Shown one piece after another: positions 16,496-25,988 of a DNA stretch of 49,148 nucleotides. Source of the stretch: Rhodospirillaceae bacterium (GTDB taxonomy: Bacteria; Pseudomonadota; Alphaproteobacteria; CACIAM-22H2); assembly GCA_022843945.1 (NCBI GenBank), contig JALHMR010000038.1, positions 1 to 49,148 of the forward strand, given 5' to 3'. Position 1 is the first letter of the stretch, and each line of letters starts with the position of its first letter. Both the position numbers and the translations under genes were made by a program. The notes below the pieces were generated by a model. That model saw only the letters and a program-made list of their open reading frames with translations, made no database searches and had not been told where the DNA came from.

Positions 16496-17101
16496 ATGGC
16501 TGACGAACCAGCATACATCAAAAACCTTCGGGCGCTTACTCGCGGCGATCCTACGTACTTTCATCTAGACCAGATTGAACGAGAAATGTACGGGGCCAGT
16601 GACCGGGCCACCGCCGTAATGCTGGGGTCTATGGTCGAAACTACATTGCAGCGTCTATTGCAGACGGTTTTACGAGATGACTTGAATTCATCTGATCGGC
16701 GGCAGGTTTTTGAGTATGAGGGCGCTCTAGGCACGTTCTCTTCCAAAATCGTAATGGCCTACGCGCTGAAACTTATCGGGCCAATTTGCAGGAAAGACTT
16801 GGACCTTATTCGCCTGCTTAGAAACGAATTCGCACACTCCCGGAAATCGTTTGGTTTTGACGTGCCGGAAGTTAAGGCGGTGTGCGATGAATTGCGTGTC
16901 CCTGGTCTACCCGGCGCGTACATACCTCACGGCTATCTTGAGCGTGTCTCGGACGCTGAATTCGCAAAGGCCAAAGATATTACGGCGCCCAAAACCCGCT
17001 TCATTTCCGCTTGCCACAACGTAGCCTACAGGATGCTGGTCGCGCGATCAGACGACGCCACACGGGCGGAACTGGCATTTACTGATGACCCTCTGCCCTA
17101 A
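16496..17101 (+). CDS. MtlR/HEPN-like passenger protein
   Basis: A 201-residue helical protein. The segment GALGTFSSKIVMAYALKLIGPICRKDLDLIRLLRNEFAHS resembles the mannitol-repressor (MtlR, PF05068) family, whose fold is HEPN-like. Residues R109-N-E-F-A-H114 form the R-x4-H motif seen in HEPN ribonucleases. It may be an RNA-targeting or regulatory protein carried by the transposon; activity is inference. ATG 16496 has GGGG about nine bases upstream; an ATG at 16484 is in frame but less well placed. The start codons of this gene and of the divergent 52-residue ORF are only ten bases apart. Confidence 0.72.
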   Translation: MADEPAYIKNLRALTRGDPTYFHLDQIEREMYGASDRATAVMLGSMVETTLQRLLQTVLRDDLNSSDRRQVFEYEGALGTFSSKIVMAYALKLIGPICRKDLDLIRLLRNEFAHSRKSFGFDVPEVKAVCDELRVPGLPGAYIPHGYLERVSDAEFAKAKDITAPKTRFISACHNVAYRMLVARSDDATRAELAFTDDPLP

Positions 17102-17237
17102 GGCGCGCTTTCTCCATCGCCCGAAAGACGGCAGCGACCTCCCATTCCTTCGGGTCCTCCCGGTCATACAAAGCAGAGGCCTCGCAGCCCGCTTCGATCA
17201 TCTCCGGCGTGATCTCAATCTCAGGGGTGTCAGCCAT
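17079..17237 (-). CDS. Small acidic passenger protein, 52 residues
   Basis: The product contains EITPEMIEAGCEASALYD followed by VAAVFRAMEKARLRAEG, a two-helix pattern similar to short proteins common in alphaproteobacterial mobile DNA and phages; no function is known to me. Its ATG at 17237 shares the CATG palindrome with the start codon of the plus-strand ORF at 17236. No ribosome site is evident, and ATG 17201 is an alternative. Its 3' end overlaps the MtlR-like gene by 23 bases, tail to tail. Confidence 0.5.
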   Translation of the reverse strand: MADTPEIEITPEMIEAGCEASALYDREDPKEWEVAAVFRAMEKARLRAEGHQ

Positions 17238-17526
17238 GGCGAAACCAACGGATGAGGACTATTCGAAAATTGTGGATACCGTCTCGGAGCTTGCCGTTAC
17301 GCACGGCGTCGTTCGCCTGATCGCCACTCAGTTGCTAGCGCACGCGGCGCTCCGAGAGCCCAAACCTGGGGCATTCCTAGACGTGATATTTGAGGCGGTG
17401 AGCGGGCAGATAGACGAAATGCCCTTCCCCATCGGTAAGGACGGCGCGACCCTGCGCGGGCTAGTCGAAAAGCACCGCGACGTGCTCAAGATCATCATTG
17501 ATGATGCGCGGCGCGCGGCCGGCTGA
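17236..17526 (+). CDS. Passenger protein of unknown function, 96 residues
   Basis: Unrecognised. ATG 17236 has AGGGG about nine bases upstream. The product is predicted mostly helical and acidic at its start (MAKPTDEDYSKIVDTVSEL), with a hydrophobic middle (VVRLIATQLLAHAAL) but no convincing membrane segment. Its start codon overlaps that of the minus-strand ORF 17079-17237 in a CCATGG palindrome. It ends inside the next minus-strand frame. Confidence 0.5.
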   Translation: MAKPTDEDYSKIVDTVSELAVTHGVVRLIATQLLAHAALREPKPGAFLDVIFEAVSGQIDEMPFPIGKDGATLRGLVEKHRDVLKIIIDDARRAAG

Positions 17527-17683
17527 ATAGCGCGTCCTGTACGTACCGGATAGCTTCGAGCTTTTCGCGCGCGGCTTCGCACGCCTCCCGCCGTTCGGGG
17601 GGGAGGCTAATAAGCCAGATCAGGAAACGCCCTACGGGAGCCCCCAAAAACCGCACTGCGGCGGCCCTAACCGACCCCACCAC
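17495..17683 (-). CDS. Possible small membrane-associated passenger protein
   Basis: An open minus-strand frame next to the right inverted repeat. The product has a hydrophobic stretch (VRFLGAPVGRFLIWLISLP) followed by an amphipathic helix rich in Glu/Arg (PERREACEAAREKLEAIRYVQ). GTG at 17683 or 17680, or TTG at 17704 inside the terminal repeat, could start it; none has a clear ribosome site. It overlaps the previous ORF tail to tail by 32 bases. Confidence 0.35.
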   Translation of the reverse strand: MVGSVRAAAVRFLGAPVGRFLIWLISLPPERREACEAAREKLEAIRYVQDALFSRPRAAHHQ

Positions 17684-17692
17684 CCCTATGGC

Positions 17693-17717
17693 GTGTGGTG
17701 TCAACGGTATATTCGTC
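17693..17717. repeat. Right terminal inverted repeat of IS1595-type element
   Basis: The reverse complement shares TTGACAC, ACAC and an ATATA-C block with the left end. It is followed directly by the direct repeat GTTATATT(C). Confidence 0.7.
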
Positions 17718-17725
17718 GTTATATT
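17718..17725. repeat. Target-site duplication, right copy
   Basis: GTTATATT, same strand and sequence as 15111-15118, directly outside the right inverted repeat. Confidence 0.75.
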
Positions 17726-17738
17726 CTTAAGCTCCCCG

Positions 17739-17777
17739 GTCGGGGCGGGACTGCGCCCGGCGCACGCCCGCCCCGAC
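17739..17777. terminator. Long GC-rich hairpin, probable original asd terminator
   Basis: Perfect 11-bp arms GTCGGGGCGGG (17739-17749) and CCCGCCCCGAC (17767-17777) with a 17-base loop. Only GTT follows, so it is not a classic intrinsic terminator. Without the 2.6-kb insertion and one copy of the duplication it would lie about 20 bases after the asd stop codon. Confidence 0.5.
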
Positions 17778-17823
17778 GTTCCGACAATTGTACGGGCCGG
17801 CGGCCCAGCGTAACGTGCCGGCC

Positions 17824-18162
17824 ATGGCGACCCATAAACATCGGGCCATGCATGACCTTGGCGGCGTCGAGCCGACCGCCTCGCAGGCCATCGACCGCAC
17901 CGAGCACGAGCTGACGCAGTTCGACAAGTCGGTCGACGCGCTGGTCGGCCTCATGGCTCACCCATCCCGGCGCATCATCCGCGTCGACGAGTTGCGCCGG
18001 GCCATCGAATCCCTGCAGCCCGTGCAGTACCACGGCCTCTCCTACTACGAGAAATGGCTGCAGGCCGCCCATGACCTTCTGCTGGAGAAGGACATCCTCG
18101 GCGAAGAAGAAGTGATGTTGCGCTGCGCGGCGATCCGCGAAGCCGAGGAAAAATCCTCGTGA
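17824..18162 (+). CDS. Nitrile hydratase/thiocyanate hydrolase beta subunit, N-terminal-half protein
   Basis: A 112-residue protein matching the N-terminal helical half of nitrile hydratase beta: HDLGGV near residue 10, then a helical body ending PVQYHGLSYYEKWLQAAHDLLLEKDILGEEEV, which matches the YYEKWL..l..lL.ekGilt.eEl pattern. In thiocyanate hydrolase this half is a separate subunit (beta). It could also be an NHase activator-type paralogue, but with the next two genes the set reconstitutes one complete enzyme. ATG 17824; the stop overlaps the next start (GTGA). Confidence 0.82.
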   Translation: MATHKHRAMHDLGGVEPTASQAIDRTEHELTQFDKSVDALVGLMAHPSRRIIRVDELRRAIESLQPVQYHGLSYYEKWLQAAHDLLLEKDILGEEEVMLRCAAIREAEEKSS

Positions 18163-18458
18163 CGGCCCGCTTCGCTCCCGGGGACCCCGTCCGCGTTCGC
18201 GAGGACTGGCCGGAGGCGAAAGCCAAGGTCCATATCCGCACGCCGCACTTCCTGCGCGGCGCCAGGGGCACGATCGAGACGGTGCTGGGTGCCTATCCCA
18301 ACCCCGAGGACCTGGCGTTCAGCCGGCCGGCCGCGGCCAAGCCGCTCTATCAGGTGCGCTTCGCCCAGCGCGCCCTGTTTCCCGAGGGCAAGGGTGCGGC
18401 GAGCGATACCCTGATCGCCGATCTTTACGAACATTGGTTGGAGCCGGTCCATGGCTGA
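18159..18458 (+). CDS. Nitrile hydratase/thiocyanate hydrolase beta subunit, C-terminal-half protein
   Basis: A 99-residue SH3-like barrel domain corresponding to the C-terminal half of NHase beta or the alpha subunit of thiocyanate hydrolase. It shows FAPGDPVRVR, HIRTPHFLRGARGTIETVLGAYPNPEDLA, PLYQVRF and DLYEHWLEP, all family landmarks; HIRTPHFLRG includes the Arg that contacts the modified Cys ligands in the active site. The start is GTG 18159, overlapping the previous stop. Its stop overlaps the start of the next gene by eight bases. Confidence 0.9.
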   Translation: MTARFAPGDPVRVREDWPEAKAKVHIRTPHFLRGARGTIETVLGAYPNPEDLAFSRPAAAKPLYQVRFAQRALFPEGKGAASDTLIADLYEHWLEPVHG

Positions 18459-19104
18459 GTATCACCACCACGACCACGTGCACCTCGATCACGCGCCGAT
18501 CAGCGACCACGGCCACGAGCCGCGGGCGGAGTACCGTGTTCTCGAGCGCGCCGTGCGCGAGCTGCTGATCGAAAAGGGCGTGGTCACCGCCGAGGACTGG
18601 CGCCGGCAGATCGAGCTCATGGATTCGCGCAACCCGTCGATGGGGGCGCGGGTCATCGCCCGCGCCTGGGTCGACCCTGCGTTCAAGCAACGGCTGCTGG
18701 CCGATGCCAAGAAGGCGGCTGACGAGCTCGGCATCGACACCGCCAACGCACCCCGCGTCATGGCGCTGGAGAACACGCCGACCCGCCATCACCTGGTCAC
18801 CTGCACCCTGTGCTCCTGCTACCCCAAGGCGATCCTCGGCATCCCGCCGGCCTGGTACAAGAGCGAGGCCTACCGGGCGCGCGCCGTTAAGGATCCGCGC
18901 GGCGTGCTTAAGGAATTCGGCACCGAGCTGCCTGACAACGTCGAAGTCCGGGTGATGGACTCCACCGCGGACCTGCGCTATCTCGTCGTGCCCTTACGTC
19001 CCGCCGGGACCGACGGCATGACCGAGGAGCAGCTTGCCGACCTGGTGACCCGCGACAGCATGATCGGCGTCACCGCCGCACGTAACCCCACTTCAGTTTC
19101 CTGA
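18451..19104 (+). CDS. Nitrile hydratase alpha / thiocyanate hydrolase gamma subunit, cobalt type
   Basis: A 217-residue catalytic subunit. The metal-binding claw C-T-L-C-S-C (in VTCTLCSCYP) has Thr at the second place, typical of Co(III) enzymes; the two inner Cys are expected to be oxidised. Downstream, LGIPPAWYKSEAYRARAVKDPRGVLKEFG, DNVEVRVMDSTADLRYLVVPLRPAGT and the final MIGV are standard. The N-terminus is unusually His-rich (ten His or Asp in HHHDHVHLDH and beyond), perhaps for metal loading. Position YPKA replaces the common YPWP, closer to non-classical members. Substrate could be a nitrile or thiocyanate. Confidence 0.92.
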   Translation: MAEYHHHDHVHLDHAPISDHGHEPRAEYRVLERAVRELLIEKGVVTAEDWRRQIELMDSRNPSMGARVIARAWVDPAFKQRLLADAKKAADELGIDTANAPRVMALENTPTRHHLVTCTLCSCYPKAILGIPPAWYKSEAYRARAVKDPRGVLKEFGTELPDNVEVRVMDSTADLRYLVVPLRPAGTDGMTEEQLADLVTRDSMIGVTAARNPTSVS

Positions 19105-19150
19105 GACCCTTGCCGCTCCTTCTTCTCCCTCTGCCCACGAAAGCCTTCGC

Positions 19151-20467
19151 GTGATCCCGCGTTACAGCCGGCCCGAGATGACGGCCATCTGGGCCCCCGA
19201 GAACCGCTTTCGCATCTGGTTCGAGATCGAGGCCCATGCCTGCGACGCGCAGGCGAAGCTCGGCGTCATCCCGAAATCGGCGGCGGCGGAAGTCTGGAAG
19301 AAGGGCAAGTTCGAGGTCGAGCGCATCGACGAGATCGAGCGCGAGACCAAGCACGACGTCATCGCCTTCCTGACCAACCTCGCCGAGCATGTCGGGCCCG
19401 CCGCCCGTTTCGTGCACCAGGGCATGACCTCGTCCGACGTGCTCGATACCTGCTTCGCGGTGCAGCTCACCCAGGCCGCCGATCTCCTGCTGGCCGATAT
19501 CGACCGGGTGCTGGCGGCGCTCAAGAAGCGCGCGCATGAATACAAGAAGACGCCGTGCATCGGCCGCAGCCACGGCATCCATGCCGAGCCGACGACCTTC
19601 GGCCTCAAGCTCGCCACCTACTACGCCGAGTTCACCCGCAACCGCGCCCGGCTGGAGACGGCGCGGCGCGAGATCGCCACCTGCGCCATCTCGGGCGCGG
19701 TCGGCACCTTCGCCAACATCGATCCCTTCGTCGAGGAATACGTTGCCGGCAAGCTCGGCCTCGAAGTGGAGCCGGTGTCGACCCAGGTGATTCCGCGCGA
19801 CCGTCACGCGGCCTTTTTCTCCGCCCTGGGTGTGGTCGCCTCGTCGATCGAGCGGCTGTCGATCGAGATCCGCCATCTGCAGCGCAGCGAACTGCGCGAA
19901 GCCGAGGAGTATTTCAGCCCGGGCCAGAAGGGCTCGTCGGCCATGCCGCACAAGCGCAACCCGGTGCTGACCGAGAACCTGACCGGCCTCGCCCGCATCG
20001 TGCGCGCCGCCGTGGTGCCGGCGCTGGAGAACGTGGCGCTGTGGCACGAGCGCGACATCTCGCACTCGGCCGTGGAGCGCGTCTTCGCGCCCGATGCCAC
20101 CATCGCGCTCGACTTCGCCCTCAACCGCCTGGGCGGCGTGGTCGAGAAGCTGGTCGTCTATCCCGAGAATATGCAGGCGAACCTGGACCGGCTGGGCGGG
20201 CTGGTGCATTCGCAGCGCGTGCTGCTCGCCCTCACCCAGGCCGGGGTCTCACGCGAAGACGCCTATTCCATCGTCCAGCGCCATGCCATGGAGGCCTGGC
20301 GCAAGGGCGACAGCTTCATGGAGCGCCTCAAGGGCGATCCCATCGTGACAAAAAAGCTCAAGCCGAAAGAGATCGAGGCCCTGTTCGACCTCGGCTACCA
20401 CTTCAAGAGCGTCGACACCATTTTCGCCCGCGTCTTCGGCGGCGCGCGCAAAGGCCGGTCCCGTTGA
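19151..20467 (+). CDS. purB: Adenylosuccinate lyase
   Basis: A 438-residue enzyme of purine synthesis that splits SAICAR and adenylosuccinate, releasing fumarate. The fumarase-superfamily signature GSSAMPHKRNP is present with the catalytic Ser, as are TSSDVLDTC, GRSHGIHAEP and ENVALWHERDISHSAVER. The start is GTG at 19151, 46 bases after the nitrile-hydratase-like gene. It begins the purine cluster of this region. Confidence 0.97.
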   Translation: MIPRYSRPEMTAIWAPENRFRIWFEIEAHACDAQAKLGVIPKSAAAEVWKKGKFEVERIDEIERETKHDVIAFLTNLAEHVGPAARFVHQGMTSSDVLDTCFAVQLTQAADLLLADIDRVLAALKKRAHEYKKTPCIGRSHGIHAEPTTFGLKLATYYAEFTRNRARLETARREIATCAISGAVGTFANIDPFVEEYVAGKLGLEVEPVSTQVIPRDRHAAFFSALGVVASSIERLSIEIRHLQRSELREAEEYFSPGQKGSSAMPHKRNPVLTENLTGLARIVRAAVVPALENVALWHERDISHSAVERVFAPDATIALDFALNRLGGVVEKLVVYPENMQANLDRLGGLVHSQRVLLALTQAGVSREDAYSIVQRHAMEAWRKGDSFMERLKGDPIVTKKLKPKEIEALFDLGYHFKSVDTIFARVFGGARKGRSR

Positions 20468-20486
20468 ACACCGGTAAACGTCAGGT

Positions 20487-20810
20487 TCAGGCGGATTCCA
20501 TGAGCTGGCGCTTGGCTTCGACTTCGAGGCGGCCCATTTCGCTCCTCACCTCGGCCTCGGTGACCTTGGCGCCCTTGGCGCCGAGGTCCTTGATGACCTT
20601 CTGCACCACGTCGTCGTCGCCCGGCTTCTCGAAATCGGCCGAAACCACCTCTTTGGCGTATTTGTCGGCCGCTTCGCCCGTGATGCCGACTTTCGACGCC
20701 GCCCACTGGCCGAGCAGCCTGTTGCGCCGCGCCTTGACCTTGAACTGCAGTTCCTGGTCACGCTTGAACTTGTTTTCGAAGGCTTTCTCGCGTTCGTCAA
20801 AGGTGCTCAT
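20487..20810 (-). CDS. F1-ATPase inhibitor zeta subunit (DUF1476)
   Basis: A 107-residue protein of the alphaproteobacterial family PF07345, identified as the zeta inhibitor of the F1Fo-ATPase in Paracoccus. It opens MSTFDEREKAFENKFKRD with the inhibitory N-terminal helix, and continues LQFKVKARRNRLLGQWAA and a four-helix body. It prevents ATP hydrolysis by the reverse enzyme. I used ATG 20810 rather than the frame start at 20822, because the family begins at MSxFDxRE. It faces purB tail to tail. Confidence 0.92.
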   Translation of the reverse strand: MSTFDEREKAFENKFKRDQELQFKVKARRNRLLGQWAASKVGITGEAADKYAKEVVSADFEKPGDDDVVQKVIKDLGAKGAKVTEAEVRSEMGRLEVEAKRQLMESA

Positions 20811-20894
20811 GAAGTGCCCCATCTATCCGCGCCACAATCTCGGCCGCGGCATGCAGGTAATGCTTAGCACGCGTTCCGTCAACCCGGTGGCAGC

Positions 20895-21674
20895 ATGTGC
20901 ACGGTAGTTGTCTTGCGCCGCCCCGAGGCGCCATGGCCGGTCCTGATGGCCGCCAACCGCGACGAGATGCTCGATCGCCCGTGGACGGCACCGGGCCACC
21001 ACTGGGGCGACCGGCCGGAAGTGACGGCGACGCGCGACGACCTGGCGGGCGGATCGTGGCTCGGTGTCAACCAGACGGGTGTGGTATCGGCGGTTCTCAA
21101 CCGCCAGGGAACGCTCGGGCCAGCCCCGGGCCTGCGCTCACGCGGTGAACTGGTCCTCGAGGCGCTCGAGCACGCCGATGCCGCACAAGCCGCCAAGGCG
21201 ATGGGCGATATCGACTGCAAAGCCTACCGGCCGTTCAACATGATCATTGCCGATAACCGCGACGCTTTCTGGATCCGCTCGCTCGGCGGTACCGGGACCT
21301 GCGGCCTCAAGGTAGAGACAATTCCGGCCGGCCTGTCCATGTTCACCGCCCACGACATGAACGACCCGAGTTCGGCGCGCATCCGCTTCCACCGGCCGCG
21401 CTTTGCCACGGCCGCTCTACCCGATCCGGCGCGCAGCGACTGGTCGTCGTGGGAAAAACTCATGGCCAGCCGGGAGCACGAATCCGAGGCCGGTCCGCAC
21501 GGCGCGCTGACCATCGTCACCCAGGAGAAGGACGGCAAGCGTGTGGGTTACGGCACGTCGTCGAGCTCGCTGCTGGCCATCGCCGCACCCGGCCGCCGCC
21601 CGGGTATCGGGGTCGCCTGGCGCTTCGCCCCGGGCGCCCCGGACGTGACGCCTTTTCAAGACATAAAACTCTGA
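20895..21674 (+). CDS. NRDE-family (TANGO2-like, DUF833) protein
   Basis: A 259-residue protein starting MCTVVVLRRPEAPWPVLMAANRDEM, with the N-terminal Cys and the NRDE signature (residues 21-24). GGSWLGVNQTGVVSAVLNR and YRPFNMIIAD follow. The fold is predicted to be Ntn-hydrolase-like with Cys2 as possible nucleophile; bacterial function is unknown, while human TANGO2 has been linked to lipid and heme handling. It is divergent from the zeta gene. Confidence 0.9.
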   Translation: MCTVVVLRRPEAPWPVLMAANRDEMLDRPWTAPGHHWGDRPEVTATRDDLAGGSWLGVNQTGVVSAVLNRQGTLGPAPGLRSRGELVLEALEHADAAQAAKAMGDIDCKAYRPFNMIIADNRDAFWIRSLGGTGTCGLKVETIPAGLSMFTAHDMNDPSSARIRFHRPRFATAALPDPARSDWSSWEKLMASREHESEAGPHGALTIVTQEKDGKRVGYGTSSSSLLAIAAPGRRPGIGVAWRFAPGAPDVTPFQDIKL

Positions 21675-21696
21675 TTTTTCGGCATAATCCGCATCG

Positions 21697-21725
21697 TTGC
21701 GGGGCCGGGATCGAGGGAGTATAAG
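21697..21725 (+). promoter_or_regulatory. Possible promoter for purC-purS-purQ-purL
   Basis: TTGCGG (21697-21702) and TATAAG (21720-21725) lie 17 bases apart, 69 bases before purC. The -35 box is only moderate. A second AT-rich block (CATAAT near 21683) is an alternative -10. Confidence 0.35.
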
Positions 21726-21793
21726 GGCGCCTTCCCGCACCGCACCCTGCTGCGGATTCGTACCGCCAAGCTTCCTCTATTTTTCCGAGCGCC

Positions 21794-22558
21794 ATGTCTC
21801 GCCGCCGACAAGTTTACGAGGGCAAGGCCAAGATCCTTTTTGAGGGGCCGGAGCCCGGCACGCTCGTTCAGTATTTCAAGGACGACGCGACGGCGTTCAA
21901 TGCCAAGAAGAAGGGCATCATCACCGGCAAGGGTGTGCTCAACAACCGCATCTCGGAATACCTGATGACGCGGCTGGAGGAGATCGGCATTCCGACTCAC
22001 TTCATCCGCCGCCTCAACATGCGCGAGCAGCTGGTGCGCGAGGTCGAGATCATTCCGATCGAGGTGGTGATCCGCAACGTCGCCGCCGGCTCGTTCTCGG
22101 AGCGCTTCGGCGTGCCCGAGGGCCAGGCGCTGCCGCGCTCGGTCGTCGAGTACTATTACAAGAACGACCAGCTCGGCGACCCGATGGTCTCCGAGGAGCA
22201 CATCACGGCCTTCGGCTGGGCGACGACCCAGGACCTCGACGACATCATGGCGCTGGCGCTGCGCATCAACGATTTCCTCTACGGCCTGTTCCTCGGCGTC
22301 GGCGTCAAGCTCGTCGACTTCAAGATCGAGTTCGGCCGGCTGTGGAACGAGGAAGAGATGCGCATCGTGCTGGCCGACGAGATCAGCCCGGACTGCGCCC
22401 GGCTGTGGGACATCAAGACCAACGAAAAGATGGACAAGGACCGCTTCCGGCGCGACCTCGGCAAGGTCGAGGAAGCGTACCAGGAGGTCGCGCGCCGGCT
22501 CGGGATCTTCCCCGAGGGCGGCCCGCGCGACCTCAAGGGTCCGGCGACCATGCAGTGA
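21794..22558 (+). CDS. purC: Phosphoribosylaminoimidazole-succinocarboxamide synthase
   Basis: A 254-residue SAICAR synthase that couples CAIR and Asp using ATP. The start [42 protein letters not shown] and [11 protein letters not shown] are diagnostic. ATG 21794. It opens a tight group: purS follows after 13 bases, then purQ and purL overlap their upstream neighbours. Confidence 0.97.
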   Translation: MSRRRQVYEGKAKILFEGPEPGTLVQYFKDDATAFNAKKKGIITGKGVLNNRISEYLMTRLEEIGIPTHFIRRLNMREQLVREVEIIPIEVVIRNVAAGSFSERFGVPEGQALPRSVVEYYYKNDQLGDPMVSEEHITAFGWATTQDLDDIMALALRINDFLYGLFLGVGVKLVDFKIEFGRLWNEEEMRIVLADEISPDCARLWDIKTNEKMDKDRFRRDLGKVEEAYQEVARRLGIFPEGGPRDLKGPATMQ

Positions 22559-22571
22559 GGGTGAGAGCGCG

Positions 22572-22814
22572 ATGAAGGCAAAAGTCCACGTCACCCTCAA
22601 GAACGGCGTTCTCGACCCCCAGGGCAAGGCCATCGGCCACGCGCTCGACACCCTCGGCTTCAAGGGCGTGGGCGACGTCCGCCAGGGCAAGTACATCGAG
22701 ATTGAGCTGGCCGAGAAGGATCGCGCCAAGGCCGAAGCGGCGGTCAAGCAGATGTGCGAGAAGCTGCTCGCCAACACCGTCATTGAAAACTATACGGTCG
22801 AGCTGGTGGGATGA
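22572..22814 (+). CDS. purS: FGAM synthase subunit PurS
   Basis: An 80-residue small subunit that helps transfer ammonia from PurQ to PurL in FGAM synthase. It reads [20 protein letters not shown], then the [12 protein letters not shown] core and [17 protein letters not shown] end, all typical. A good AGGGTGAGAG ribosome site precedes ATG 22572. Its TGA overlaps the purQ start (ATGA). Confidence 0.96.
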   Translation: MKAKVHVTLKNGVLDPQGKAIGHALDTLGFKGVGDVRQGKYIEIELAEKDRAKAEAAVKQMCEKLLANTVIENYTVELVG

Positions 22815-23499
22815 AGGCGGCGGTCGTCGTTTTTCCCGGCTCCAATCGCGAGCACGATATCGTCGACGCGATCGAGCGTTCTTCGGGCCAGAAGGCGCAG
22901 CTCGTCTGGCACAGCGAGCGCGACCTGCCGAAGGTCGATCTCATCGTCCTGCCCGGCGGCTTCTCCTACGGCGACTACCTGCGCACCGGCGCCATCGCCG
23001 CCCATTCGCCGATCATGAGCGAGGTCAAGAAGCGCGCAGGCCAGGGCGTGCCGGTGCTCGGCGTGTGCAACGGCTTCCAGATCCTCTGCGAATCCGGTCT
23101 CCTGCCCGGCGTGCTGCTGACCAACGCCTCGCTGAAGTTCATCTGTCGCAATGTCGGCCTCAAGGTCGAGCACAGCGACAGCCTGTTCACCCGCCGCTAC
23201 AACGCCGGCGACGTGCTCAGCGTCCCTGTCGCGCACGGCATGGGCAACTACTTCGCCGATCCCAAGACCCTCGACACGCTGGAAGGCGAAGGCCGGGTCG
23301 CCTTCCGCTACTGCACCGCCGAGGGTGAGGTGAATGCCGAAGGCAATGCCAATGGCTCGGCGCGCAACATCGCCGGCATCTTCAATGCGAAAAAGAACGT
23401 GCTGGGCATGATGCCGCATCCCGAAAACGCCACCGATCCCAAGCTCGGATCGATCAGCGGCAAGCCGCTCTTCGACGCACTCGCGGAAGCGCTCGCCTG

Positions 23500-23500
<1 letters not shown>
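22811..23500 (+). CDS. purQ: FGAM synthase glutaminase subunit PurQ
   Basis: A 229-residue class I glutamine amidotransferase that supplies ammonia for FGAM synthesis. Visible motifs are [27 protein letters not shown], the nucleophile elbow [11 protein letters not shown] (catalytic Cys), and the His/Glu of MMPHPENA. It overlaps purS by four bases and its stop shares a base with the purL start. Confidence 0.97.
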
Positions 23501-25704
<2,204 letters not shown>

Positions 25705-25743
25705 GAACTGCGCTGAAACGGCGCTGCAATTGAGGTTAATGCG

Positions 25744-25977
25744 ATGCCGATGCCGGCTTCCGAGATCGAGCGCCTGATCCGCGAGGCCCTGCCCGACGCC
25801 ACGGTCACCATCGACGACCTGCGCGGCGACGGCGACCACTACGCGGCCCACGTCATCTCGGCGTCGTTCAAGGGCAAGACACGGGTGCAGCAGCACCAGA
25901 TGGTTTATCAGGCCCTCAAGGGCCGCATGGGCAACGAGCTGCACGCCATGGCGCTGCAGACCTCGGCCCCCGAATAA
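25744..25977 (+). CDS. BolA-family protein
   Basis: A 77-residue BolA-like protein with the class motif VISASFKGKTRVQQHQMVYQALKGRMGNELHAMALQT, including the conserved invariant His. It partners with CGFS glutaredoxins to hold a [2Fe-2S] cluster; the glutaredoxin gene lies 11 bases downstream. ATG 25744, 39 bases after purL. Confidence 0.95.
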   Translation: MPMPASEIERLIREALPDATVTIDDLRGDGDHYAAHVISASFKGKTRVQQHQMVYQALKGRMGNELHAMALQTSAPE

Positions 25978-25988
25978 GGAGAAGGTTC

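Larger units (their letters stand above)
15119..17717 (+). mobile_element. IS1595-family transposon with passenger ORFs (about 2.6 kb)
   Basis: A 2599-base unit is bounded by imperfect 25-bp inverted repeats and flanked by an 8-9-bp direct repeat GTTATATT(C). It carries a complete DDE/N-type transposase (15191-16156) and then about 1.5 kb of passenger DNA with up to five short ORFs on alternating strands. Its base composition is less GC-rich than the flanking genes. Insertion was between asd and a strong hairpin (17739-17777) that probably served as the asd terminator. Passenger genes are known in some IS1595 subgroups, but I cannot name this exact element. Confidence 0.8.

Noticed and set aside
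17739-17777. Idea that the long hairpin is part of the transposon end
   Set aside because: It lies outside the direct repeat at 17718-17725 and has no counterpart at the left end.
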